Positions 30,343-41,799 of a DNA stretch of 64,000 bases are shown here, in pieces. The stretch lies in the NCBI RefSeq assembly GCF_025698545.1, contig NC_068571.1, positions 49,695,733 to 49,759,732 of the forward strand, in the 5' to 3' direction. Position numbers and translations under genes: made by a program. The stretch comes from Gossypium raimondii. Its lineage: Eukaryota; Streptophyta; Magnoliopsida; Malvales; Malvaceae. Each line of letters begins with the position of its first letter. Within the stretch, counting starts at the first letter, position 1. The notes under the pieces are model-generated. The model was not told the origin of the DNA and searched no databases. It saw only the letters and a program-made list of their open reading frames with translations.

Positions 30343-32581
30343 CTCTTACTTGTTCAAAGCTCTTTATTGGTTGATGTGGGAGTCCAAAGATATGTGAAGA
30401 CGAAGTGTGAGTTTTTCAATGTGTTGTTATAAGCATATATAGGAATGGGAAAATTGGGAAAATGACAAGCAATATGGGGAAAATTCATAAAATGGTATCT
30501 ATTTGTGTAAGAATTGGATTTTATTTTTAGGGACTAAAATTTTCCCCCATTTTTGCAAACTTTTAAATCACCGAATCAAAGACGATGGACCAGAAAGCTG
30601 CTTTTGTCATTGGTCTAAAAATTGGAATATTGATGGCCGCCGGCTTTTAAAAAATTATTAAATATACATTATATTAAACAAAAATGTTAATTAGTGTCAC
30701 TCCAATGACTTGGGTTAAAAATTGATGCACATCGATAAAGATTTTTTAAATCTACAAGCACTCAAAATTTGAGTCGCAGTATTAATAGTTTATAATATTA
30801 TTAAACTCATGTTAACTAAGAAAAATAGAGAATTTTGTTGAGGGAATATATATTGTGGAGTGGGTCACTTCCGGTATTATTTTTAAAATGTATGTGCTTG
30901 GTTTTATTCTCACCGAATTTTAAGAAGATAAAACTCAAAGTTAAAATTGAACATAAAGTGAGACATTTCATATCAAATATAAAGAACACTAGAAAGATAT
31001 TCCTTTATCATATAAACGATCAAGTGTTAACCACATTATATTCAACATTATTTATTGGGGTTGTGCTTAAATTTGTCATGTGTTTTATTTTTTAAAATAC
31101 AACTTAATGATACGTGATAAAATTTTAATCCAAGTTATGGAGTAAAATTTTGTCGGTACACCAAATAATTATAGAAATTATTTTTGTCTTAAAAGTTATA
31201 TTAAAAAATAACACAAAAGAGTGTTATGAAATAAAATATCTGGTACCAAGAGAAACGTATATAAATTGTAATTCTTCTTTGCGTATATAAAGATCTATTT
31301 TTATGTCATATTTAATTATTTATGACTTTGTTATATCTTAAAAAAGTGTCTTTCACAATTCAAATTTTTAATTTATGTTTCTCTTCTACATCTTTTTCTA
31401 ACAGGCAATACATAGAATACTAATTCAAAAATAAAATATAATTAATACTTTATTTTTTAATTTAATAAAAATAATGTATTTATTAAATAAAAAAAACATC
31501 TTATAGTAATAAAGCAATGCAGCTAGGTTTCAGAAATCCCTTGACCCTAGTACAAAAGAGATATGGTGATTGTGATGTTTCCTTACAAAAATCCTAATTT
31601 GTGTTTTTGTGTAATAAGTCATTAAATGGCATAAGCAAATGCTCAAGGCTAAAAACACTTAAATATTTAAAATAAAGGAAAAAATATCAAGGCTTGGTAC
31701 AAAATACAAGTGTACTACTAATATTTAATGCCTAAAGTGTTGATTAGTCTGACAAAATTCTTTGATCCTTCTTTCATCTTGATGCTTGACTTTGATTTCG
31801 TGGATATGAGTACAATTGAATGGGTTTAAAAATTTAGATAAAAAATAGATTTGAAAAATAAGTTTAGACAAAAAATAAGGTTCATTTACTAAATGAGTCA
31901 GGCCTCAGGTAAAATATTTTAGCTTTGGCTAGGCCCAAATCACACGCCTATATATTTTTTGTATTTTCAATTCGTTGGGAAACATTAATTTTAATATTTT
32001 TAGTGTATTTTATGTATTATACTTTCTTAAATTTGTTTTTATATAAAAATAATCTAAAAAAAATTATTACGGTCAGGTCGGGTTCAAGTTTAGCATTTTT
32101 ACTATGGACTGGACTTGGGCAAAATTTTAGGTCCATTTTTCAAGCCCGCTCGAACCTTGAAAGAAGGCCTAAATTTTTGTATCAACCAAATCCATGCATC
32201 CATTTAACTTAGAATGGTTAAATTTTGCTATAAGTCCTTGTATCATATCAAAAAATTCATTTTAAATCTTCTGCTATTAAAAGAACATTTTAATCTTTGC
32301 ATGTTTGAAAACTTAATATTTTAAACCCTAAATGTTAAGTTTATTGTTAATAGAATAGTGCGGCTAAAATGACATTAAACCAAAATTAAAAAGTTTACCG
32401 ATTTTGAAAATAAATGGAATGACGTGGCTTGATAGTGGTTGATGTGAATCAAATTAAAAATATTTCAAACACAACAATTATTACAAAAAACAAATATAAT
32501 CGAAAATAATTTGAAGTAAAAGCAAAATCAATTTCTTATCTCTACTCAATTTTCAAACTTATTGTTTAGCTTTTTAATTTA
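30343..32581. other. Gene-free AT-rich interval
   Basis: The first few hundred bases are the promoter side of the MASS-like gene. Beyond that no coding exon is credible. Bases about 31830-32210 (GGTCAGGTCGGGTTCAAG, TTCAAGCCCGCTCGAACC) look like a dispersed repeat, but I could not define its ends. Confidence 0.35.
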
Positions 32582-33878
32582 AGGTAAATTATACAAGTGG
32601 TCATCTAACTATGCCCGTGTTCTGTTTTAGTCCTTTGAACTTTAAAATTTTCAATTTAGACACTAACGTTTAAATTATTTTTGTTTTGGTCACCCGTTGT
32701 TAAATTAATAAAGGAAAACCTTTTTCTAATTGGTATAATAACACATTTAGTCCTCAATATTTACATATTCCATCAATTTGATCCTAATTTTAAACAATTC
32801 ATTAAATTTAACCATTTACATTTAAAAATTCTATCAATTTGATCATCAACTTCCTAACAAAGTTTTCAACTTTTAAAACAAAGGCATCCCACATCTATAA
32901 ATTTGTAACCCCCCCCCCCAAAAAAAAAGCCTCTCAACTAATGAGCCGTTTCCCAAGCTTATTCCCAATACCAATGAGTTTATCTTGAAATTTTATTTTC
33001 TTTTATTTTATTTTTTATTAGTTTTCTTCTAAATATAATATTTTATAACATTTTGATTGATAAAATTTTGTTTGAAGAAAATGAAAAACCTTTAAAAAAA
33101 CACTTTACCTTGACTTTTATCGTTAACAATATGATTAAATCCGAGCTAAAAATATGGCTTTCAAAAATCCAATTGTTCAATAAATAATTATATAAAAATT
33201 TAATAACATTTAATTTTTCATAAGAAAAAAATATGAAAGAATTAATTGAATTTCCTTTTGTTACATTGATAATGATTTTTTTAATTTTATAAATTGATTA
33301 ATAGATTATTTGTGTTCCATTTATTTTAATTTTAATTTGTAAATCCACAATAAGCAATACTTATCACTAATAATCTGATTTAGTGTCAAATCATTTACCA
33401 AATTAATTAAAAACTATAATTCGCTTGTTAGAGTGAAAATTTATTTTTTACAAATATTAAATTATTTATATAATTTTATTATATATTATATATTATATTT
33501 TAAATTTTCTATTATTTTAATGGTGCTTAGTTAATCTCTAACACTAACTTCTTAAAAATATAAACAAAACGGTTATATACCGAATTGGATACTTTCAACC
33601 ATAAATAAAATAATTAATAGACGTGAAATGCCTCTGTTTTAAAAGCTGAAAGCCTTAGTTAGGAAGTTTGAGGATCAAAATGATAGAATATGTAAGTATT
33701 GAGGACTAAATGTGTTATTATATCAGCTAAAAAAAGAGCTTTTCATTATCAATTTAACGACGAGTGACTTAAACAAGAACCAATTAAAACATTAATGCAT
33801 AAATTGAAAATTTTTAAACTTAGGTGACCAAAATAGAAACACAAGTATAATTGAGTGACGATTTGTATAATTTATCCT
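32582..33878. mobile_element. 1.3-kb long-terminal-inverted-repeat element (MULE-like, non-autonomous)
   Basis: The left 300-350 bases, from AGGTAAATTATACAA, are the imperfect reverse complement of the right 250-300 bases, which end TTGTATAATTTATCCT. Shared blocks include AATAACACATTTAGTCCTCAA, CTTACATATTC-like sequence and CTTTTAAAACA. The direct repeat TTAATTTA at 32574-32581 and 33879-33886 flanks the element exactly: an 8-base target duplication. The core is AT-rich with no ORF and includes a C10-A9 run near 32906. Long inverted repeats with an 8-11 base duplication suit Mutator-like foldback elements. The superfamily is inference. Confidence 0.8.
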
Positions 33879-33886
33879 TTAATTTA

Positions 33887-35017
33887 AAATCGATTTAATG
33901 TCACGACATTAATCACGGTTAAGTCATATCATCTTATTAACAGTAAAAGAACTAAAATAACGGCTTTTCAAACATAAACTAAAATATTTCTTTAATAAAA
34001 AAACTTATAATAAGTAACAGATTAAACTTTAACCAAATTAAAGGAAATTCAACTGAATTATAGTATCCTTCCATCTTTTGTGACCTCAAACATTTTTATA
34101 TGCTCAATAGCCTTCAACAAGTATAGGAGAAAGCACTTGTATATACATTATAGCTTTTAAAATTTGAATCAAGAGAATTTTTAATTAAAAGAAAGATTTG
34201 AACTCTCTTCTGTAAAAATATATACATTTTAAAAAAATTAATTTAATTGTGAAAATATTTGAAAGTTTCTAAGATGATACAATACTTAAAACTATCTTAA
34301 CCCTTAAATAGGAGCATAACTCACTCTTAAATAGGAGAATAACCCACGTCCTCCTATACTGATAACAATATTAATACCAACCGAACTAAAACTCAATCAA
34401 ATAACTAAAATGTTGTAGGAAGCTGATGTTAAAAGGCAAATTGCACTTTGATAATACAAACCTACAGGAAAAGTAAAGTGATATTATCAACATTACAAAA
34501 TTCAGCAGAGGCAATTATAGTACACTAGACTGTGATGTTATTGGCCAAAATGAAAATAATAAGCATTAATGAGCTGGATGGAAAGCAGCATATATCGATT
34601 AGAAACCTAGTCAATAAACAAAGGATTTTCAACAACTTATAACTATTGCCTATTGATGATGCTATTAATGATGGAAGTCTTACAATCAAGTTTTCATTTA
34701 AGATCCAAAATTATCTAATTTTAATTATTTATAATTATATATGTTTAATATTTTTAGATAATTAGTGAATATTTTGAATTGAGTGTAATTAGATTGATAA
34801 TTACATTGATAATTACAAATAATCAATTGATTTATGTCTTTTCATATAAATTCATACATTATTATTGGATATTTTATGAAAGTACGACATACCACATAAC
34901 AAAACACATATTGATTGTTCATGTACCACATTAAAATTTTATGAAAGTACAAGAGCTTTAACCATTTGATAGAAATTTTTCATTGAAAAAAGGCATATAA
35001 AGGGTGATTTATCACTT
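33887..35017. other. Gene-free AT-rich interval
   Basis: No coding, RNA or repeat feature could be supported. Confidence 0.4.
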
Positions 35018-35386
35018 AGGTTGTGTTTGATAAACTAAAAAATTAAATGCTCAAAAATGTGTTGAAAAATAAGTGTTGGATATAAGTTATAAAATTTATT
35101 TGGTATATTACTTAAAATTAAATATTGGGTATAATTAGGTTGTTTGATAAAATAATATAATCGTAAATGAAATACAATAAAATAAAAATAATTAAATTTA
35201 TTCTTTATTAAGTGATAAGTAGGCTATAAGTCCCTATCTCGCTTATCATTTTTATATCTTTATTGTATAAATTTTTTCTATCTAGTAGTTTTCATTATAA
35301 GTTATCAAACGTGTTTAAAAATTAGTTAATGAAAATATTAACTTTTAGTTAGATTGAATTTTTCTATACCTTATCAAATAGGGCCT
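35018..35386. repeat. MITE-like element with TTTGATAA ends
   Basis: The left end is AGGTTGTGTTTGATAA and the right end is the inverted TTATCAAATAGGGCCT. They match at about 13 of 18 positions across the termini. The core of about 330 bases is AT-rich and non-coding. This end type resembles plant hAT-related MITEs, but no clear target duplication is seen, so the call is tentative. Confidence 0.45.
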
Positions 35387-37309
35387 TAATGAATAATATG
35401 TTGAATTAAATTATACTTTAAGTTTTTTTCTTTTATATTATTTATTATCTTTTAAATTGCAAATCAATCCACAATAATTTAAATTAATTATTTTTATTAT
35501 TTAGATATTGTCAACAAATATTTATTTTTAGTTTTATGATATTTTTATATTTAACACGTTAATTTTATTAAATATTTGTATATTCAAATTAAAATTCATG
35601 ATAAAAATAAAATAAAATAATTTAAAACTTAATATTTTAATTTATCAAAAATATAGTTATATTCCGTAATTAATTTTAATAAAAATCAAATAATTTTTAT
35701 AATTCAAATTCAATTCTTATTAAAATTAAAATTAAAACTAAAATTAAAACCCATTACTTAATTACCAGTTCTCATTATACATCGCTTTTTTTTTTTTTGC
35801 AATCAATGAATGGTAAAACATGTTTTCATCTATTTTCTAAGACCTTATGACAGAACAATTATTGCCTAAAGATAATGGAACATGGCAACATGCTTATTCT
35901 ATTAATATTCTTGGTTAAAATGATGAACTAACATGGATGATCTTCATTTGAAATGTTGGAAACATGTGTTTTGGTTAAAATTTTAAAATGGTTTATTTTA
36001 TATAAATTTAAATAATGATTTTGACTGTAAAAATCAAATGTTGTATATTGTTTTTGTGCTACAAATATATTTTTAACTTAAAAATAATTTTTTAGAGAAC
36101 GAATCTTTAATTTATTAATATTTTAGTTTGAATCTAATCAGATTAGATTCGACCATGAAACATGAATATAATTATTCAATGAATTTTTTTAAATAAAATG
36201 TTATGAAATTGATTTATGATGTAGTGAAAACAAATTGAAAATGAAATTTGCACTCTTTGCTTAAGATTGACCAAATAATCAAATAAAACTCACCTATTTT
36301 ATTTTAGACTTAAATTCAACCTAACTTGGCTAATGATACCTCTATTAAGTGGCCTAAGCAAGAAAACCATCACCATTTATGACTTTTTTTCCCCTGTTGA
36401 TAAAAAAATGTTGTAGAGGAAAGAAGCTCATTCATGGAGTAGGGTGTAGATGGTAGGAGAATGACATTTGAACTAGTGTGTGCGTGGCATTGTTCTATTG
36501 AATCATCATCAAGTGAGTTTCTCTAAAGTCAGGTTGTCCAAGAAAGAAACACTTTTTCAAACCACTTGCTCAATTTGAAGACAATCAACTCTTTGTCATG
36601 TGCCACTTTGTTTCATCGTTCATTGTTCAGTTCACCATTCATGTTTGTTTGCCCATTTAACATCACCATAAAAGTCCCTTTTAGTCAGATTTGTTGTATC
36701 ATGTGATATCATCGTCATCATCATCACCATCATCCAGCAGTAAAATGTGAAGACAATTTTTCACAGCAGTGACTTTTGTTGTTGAGTTGAGAACTTTCCC
36801 CCTCCCTGCCATCACTGTCACATTTGCCAGAGGAAAAAGAAAAAAAGGGAAAATAATTGAGGCCAAAGGTAATAGATGGTTTGTCTTTATTTGGATTTGT
36901 AAAATCATTCATTGAACGGTGGACAATGGTGCAATGGCATAAGCTAAGAGGGTGACAATTACGAAGATTCCTTTTTATTTTAATATCATTGTTACTTCAT
37001 TGTCATGTATAAAAACCCTGCAGAACTAAGGATCCCCATTTGCCTTGTGCCTTTTTTACAAAAATCTAAACAAACAAAAAAAAAATCTCATTGTTAATTA
37101 CGGCTCTCTTTTTGCTCTCAAAATTCCCCTTAAAATATGTCGGTTTGGTTTTGTATAGAGTTGCACCATGATTTACGGTGAGCTTGGGCACTCTTGAAGA
37201 TGAAAGACATGAAAATTCTAGTTTTGAGGTGGGATTTTGGTGCTGAAATGCAGCACTTTCCTTAAAGATTCTAACTGTTTTAGCTTCTAAAAGTTGTTTG
37301 TAATTAGGG
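35387..37309. other. AT-rich intergenic DNA and racemase-family gene promoter
   Basis: No coding signal up to the start codon at 37310. A short (ATC)n-type microsatellite occurs at about 36708-36735 (TCATCGTCATCATCATCACC). The last 300 bases are the likely promoter and 5' UTR. Confidence 0.4.
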
Positions 37310-38865
37310 ATGTTTGATGGAGGCATGACTATGTGTTTCCATACTGTAAACTGCCCCCAAATATTAGGTAACATAAGCAAAAACAGAAGTAGGAGTAGAA
37401 CAAAGTTGAACCCATGTTTTGCAGTGAAGGTGTGTTCAATTCTTTTACAAAGTGATGAGAGTGGAAACCTATCAGAGTCCAAAAAGATATCAAGTTCATA
37501 TTCAGCACAAGTAAAACCCCAAGCTCAGAATTCCCTGCTTAGCCAAGCAAACACTGTAGGTATAATTGGAGGGGTTTCTGTTCTGTCCACTCTTATTTTC
37601 CTGGAGAAACTTGTGTGGTGGAGCTCAAGAAATGGAGAAGAAAGTGTGCCTTTTGTAGTTTGCAGCGATCCTTCCATAGATGGGGCACTTGCTTCTCAAG
37701 CTTCAATTCATTCATCTTTCGATGAAACGGCTCAAAATGAAGCGAACCATGAAGCTATTGTCCGGAATTTGAGGCACAAAAGAGTGTTCCTTGAGCAGTC
37801 TGGTGCTAGCTGCATAGTTATGCCGTGCCATATCTCAAATGCATGGCATGAACAGATATCAGAGGGCTGCTCACTGCCATTTTTTCATATTGGTGAATGT
37901 GTTGCTAAGGAGCTCAAGGAAGCAAAACTGAAGCCACATGGTACTGGGAGTAATGTGCGGATTGGGGTGCTGCCTGCCACTGAAACTATAGCTGCTGCTT
38001 CTTACCAGGATCAACTAGAGAATCAGGTATCCCGAATAATGTCATTTTAACTCCTTATTTTAGCTTTATTATTGCACATTCACTACCTTATCTGCTTCTG
38101 GATTGGGTTTTTGTGATGATATATTAATGTTATTAAGTTGATATACATTGCATCAGAAGAAGCATATAAGTTTTCATGTGTACCAGATTGAACATTCGAA
38201 TTCTCATACGGTGCATTTCGGAACATGAATTTGAGTTTTATATATGTATGTGTTGTCTTGATATCTTGGGTTAAAATTTTGGCAAATTGTTTCTCTCGGG
38301 GGATATATGACCCTCCAAGTACATAAACATTTGAACATACCCGAATCCCTCGAGTAACAGTTGCAATTGATTGTGCCAAGCTAGTCATATTATGTGAGGA
38401 AACAAAGGAACTGTTTAGATTATTCCACAAGTGAGAGATGAAGATGATATGGTCCAATAACATGATATGAAACATATTACATGTTTGTTTTGAACTTGTT
38501 TTAGCTGTGTAGGAAGAAATGTTGATCCTGATGTAAACTTGGTTTGTTCAAACACGGGAAATTTGCAGGGGTTTGAGGTAGTTTTGCCAGACAAAGCAAC
38601 CATGGAACACATTCTAATTCCAGCGATCGAATCATTGAACAAACGAGACACCGAAGGGGCTCGGAATCTATTAAGAATAGCAATCCAGCTGCTTTTGATC
38701 AGGGCCGTCAATGTTGTCATCCTTGCTTCTGATGAGCTTCAGAATATATTACCTAGAGAAGATCCTCTTCTGAAGAAATGTATGGATCCGATGGATGCCT
38801 TAGCCCGATCAACCATAAAATGGGCTAAAACTGGAAAACAAGGTATGCAGAAGAATACTTGCTAG
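37310..38865 (+). CDS. Aspartate/glutamate/hydantoin racemase family protein
   Basis: Exons 37310-38026 and 38569-38865 join at CAG|GTATCC and TTTGCAG|GGG to encode 337 residues. The first 80 residues are Ser/Arg/Lys-rich with few acids, like a plastid transit peptide (inference). The racemase domain begins at NTVGIIGGVSVLST (82-94). The first catalytic Cys is present in MPCHIS (Cys173). The position of the second Cys, normally in a G-C-T-E motif, reads LASDEL (about 291-296), with Ser293 at the Cys position. Plant relatives (At1g15410 type) share this region, DPMDALARSTIKWA, near the end. With one Cys, true racemization is doubtful; a lyase, isomerase or non-catalytic role is possible. The frame may instead splice at CAAG|GTATGC near 38841, changing only the last few residues. 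Confidence 0.85.
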
Positions 38866-40844
38866 TATTACACACCCAAAACTTGTGAAAACAAATGGTG
38901 TACTGTCTTGTAAGGATATTATTATTTGTGTATCAAGTAATGCACAGGCGTATATGATTATACCAGAAATTAACTGTGAGACACGTTCTCATGTACAATA
39001 TCTCCCCTGGTTGGTTCCAATTGCTGAGCCAACATTTCACATGCTTGATAGGTGTGTATATATTTGTATTTATATTCAAATATGTACGAATTACAAGTAA
39101 ATTTCGAAGCCATGAACTGTTTCTATGATTATGTTGCAAAATGACGATGATCTTCTTCACAAGAGAGCAAAACCGAGCCTTGTGATCTGTAATCAATTAG
39201 TATTATTTTGTGGGTCCTTGCTTATCACCAACCACTGACTGGCGGGCAGCCATGAAACTCCAAGCTTAGTGGGGGAGAAAGATTCTAATGAGCTTTTGCG
39301 AATCCTGCTTTCGCTGATTACTAGGAATTTTTTTTTATAATAAGATACTACAACTTTCCAAGATTAAAATCGAGTCAAAAAGATTAAGTACTCTCTGGGC
39401 CAAATCGTTTGAGGTTTTAGTCCTTGGAAGAGCTTTTTTCATCAACCTTCGAGTTTCTTCCCCTGCTATGGGCCGAGCTAAAAGGAATATATATATTTAA
39501 ATAAAAATTAATTTGTTAAGTTAAACTATTGTCTACTTTTATGACTTGATCTGAACGAATTTTTTATTTTAAATTTAGTTAAACTTAGATTTATTTTTTA
39601 ATTTTTTAAAAAATCATTTTTTTAATTTTAATTAAAAAATATCTTTAGACATCATATGAACTATATTAATTAAAAGAAGAATCTTTCCCTATCTAAATAT
39701 GTTCTATAACTCATTTTAAATATGCTCTAGCTGTTTTGTTGACAATTCTATTACGAAAGGGCCATATTTAAATAATATATAATATTTAAATTATCAATAT
39801 TATATAATTTTTATAATAATTTTTTCAATTTTCAAATATAGTAAATTATAAAGTCTCAATTTTTAAAAATAATAGTATGAAAAAATTATTTAATATTATA
39901 ATATAAAACATAAAATTATATTAATTTATATTTGTATTAAGAATAATCATAGTTTAAGTTTTTTTTTGGTTAAACATTAAATTAATACCTAAATTTGTCT
40001 ATTTCTCCTACATTAGTACTTATGATTTTTTTTTTCGCAGATTAGTACCTGAACTTTTTTCCATCAACTAAATTGATACTTGAGTCTAACACTGTTAAAT
40101 TTAAGACATGTGACAAAATAAGATTGTGACACGTAGCAAAAATAACGTCATGGTGATGTCATAATCTAAAAAAATTAAAAAAATTTCTTTCCTCAACCCA
40201 AGTTTCTTCTCCCCCCATTACTGTGAACACTATAAGTATTAGATTTACCTTATCTTTTAGTTTAAAAACCATATAAAATTTCGTTTCATTTCCTGCACTT
40301 TCTCAGCAACCAAACAAAAATACATATCTATAAGAAAAGCCAAATCTAAAAGAATCAACAATACAATCAAATTTTAACAAAATATAAAACATTCACAATC
40401 TTTTAAAAAAAGGCTCATCTGATAGCAGACATTTATCACCTGAAGATTAACTATTCCAATGAAAAAATAAAAGAAAAAATAGATCTCTTGATAGTCGTCC
40501 ATTTGATTATCATCTTCCTTCCCCCCTTCTCTGTATCCAAACATTGATTTTCACATCGAAACAAAGTCCCCAGTTAAATTTAAAACCCAGTCGTTTACCC
40601 TAATTTCAAAATAATTATCACACCCAATCGCACTTGAATCCAATATTGAAAACCATAAAAATACAATCCATACAAGAAAATATAAAATTTGAACTTCTTC
40701 TCGCAAATCTTGAATGAAACACTGAAAGAAAATTTCGAATTTTAAGACTAAAAAATTACAGAAAAAAGGCAAAGGGTTAATTAATGTGAATTGTTGTTGC
40801 TTTTATATAAGAATGGAATACAGAAGGTATTGTAATTTGTGAAT
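38866..40844. other. 3' UTR and AT-rich intergenic DNA
   Basis: Bases 38866 to about 39200 probably include the 3' UTR of the racemase-family gene. The rest is AT-rich and without coding exons. Bases about 39990-40150 carry phrases such as TTAGTACCTGAACTTTTTTCC that look like one end of a dispersed repeat; I found no inverted partner. Confidence 0.35.
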
Positions 40845-41039
40845 TTATTGTGCGAGTTCAATGACTTGAAAATTATAGGGAGAGAGACGAGAATATAAAG
40901 TATTTATTTTAAAAAAGAAGTGTGAAAGAGAGATTACAAATTTTGTGTGGATGGGAAAAGTGGAGGAGTTACGAGCCATGGTAGGAGAATCCAAGTGAGC
41001 CCTCTTCTTCTTTGGTTCTTCAAATTCAAAGCTTTTCAT
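40845..41039 (-). pseudogene. Fragment resembling exon 1 of HUB2/BRE1-like E3 ligase
   Basis: The minus strand from 41039 reads MKSFEFEEPKKKRAHLDSPT, then MARNSSTFPIHTK, resembling the N terminus of plant HUB2 (histone H2B monoubiquitination ligase; EP-KKR-HL...MARNSST). A GT donor (AAATTT|GTAATC) follows where HUB exon 1 could end. Downstream exons encoding the long coiled coil and C-terminal RING are not present in the next kilobase. It is therefore a truncated genomic copy that kept unspliced sequence, not a retrocopy. The family call rests on about 30 residues. Confidence 0.5.
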
Positions 41040-41048
41040 TTACTATAG

Positions 41049-41799
41049 TTAGTATTGTGATTTGGGTTGAGGGAGGCCAACCGCCAGCTGCGACAGAGGC
41101 AGCAAATTGGGTTGGGTTGAGTGTTCTACAACTGTTCGATAGATAGTTACCAAAACATGCTTTACGTTTTCAGCAAACGCCAATTCTTCTTGGATTGCAC
41201 CATCTCTGAAACAATCAATTTCATATTTGGAGATGCAACGACAGCCTCCCAGAACTGCACATTCCTTGTCCGAAAGCCATAAAATGGACTGCAAAACGTT
41301 GTTACGGCTAAAAAAAGAACGAATTCGGATCAGTCGGTAGTGATTGTGATCTTGGACAGCGAAATCATTCCAGGTCTCAAGCTTGAGTCGGTGAAAGACC
41401 AATTCCCAGCATATCGCGGTCGTCATAGAGGACTCGATCGAGTGTGATTATTATGCAAACTTACATGGATGATATGATACACGCAAAAGGTTGGACAAGT
41501 TTGGATTCTAGTGCAGGGACGCTGAGTTCAAAAACCATGGCCTTGGTGCTTCCACTTCTGGCTGTGTTAAATGGCCTGGAGTTATGATCCTTACGAAATA
41601 CGATGCTATCAAATACACTCCAGCCAAGTTCTACGACATTGGCGACGCTTGGATTAAGCACCTGGAATTCTGTATCTTTTCGGCGGAAAAGACTAAGAGG
41701 AAAAGCAAGAGGAGAAAGAGGAGAAGAAAGAGAATAGAAGAAAGAGGGAACGCATCGTTTTTGATTTAATACCAGAGTTAACAGCGCTTCAGGATCCAC
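41049..41799 (-). CDS. Unrecognised two-exon gene model
   Basis: Two open frames on the minus strand can be joined by one intron. Exon 1 is 41799-41465, ending TCC-AT|GTAAGT. Exon 2 begins after CTTTTTTAG near 41320 and runs to the stop at 41049-41051. The junction restores phase and gives ACIISSIRNNVLQSILWLS. The product is about 200 residues with no signal peptide, membrane span or domain that I recognise. Codon use and base composition look coding (GC higher than the flanks), unlike the AT-rich surroundings. The start ATG at 41797-41799 is the first in frame, and the true start could be upstream or a further exon could exist. It may be a real small gene, or a gene fragment captured together with the adjacent HUB2-like piece, which begins only 10 bases past its stop. 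Confidence 0.4.

Noticed and set aside
37066-37482. 138-codon minus-strand ORF
   Set aside because: Antisense to the promoter and exon 1 of the racemase-family gene; no independent support.
41584-41769. 61-codon plus-strand ORF with a Lys/Arg-rich tail
   Set aside because: Antisense shadow of the minus-strand exon at 41465-41799; the basic tail is the complement of a Phe/Ser/Leu-rich stretch.
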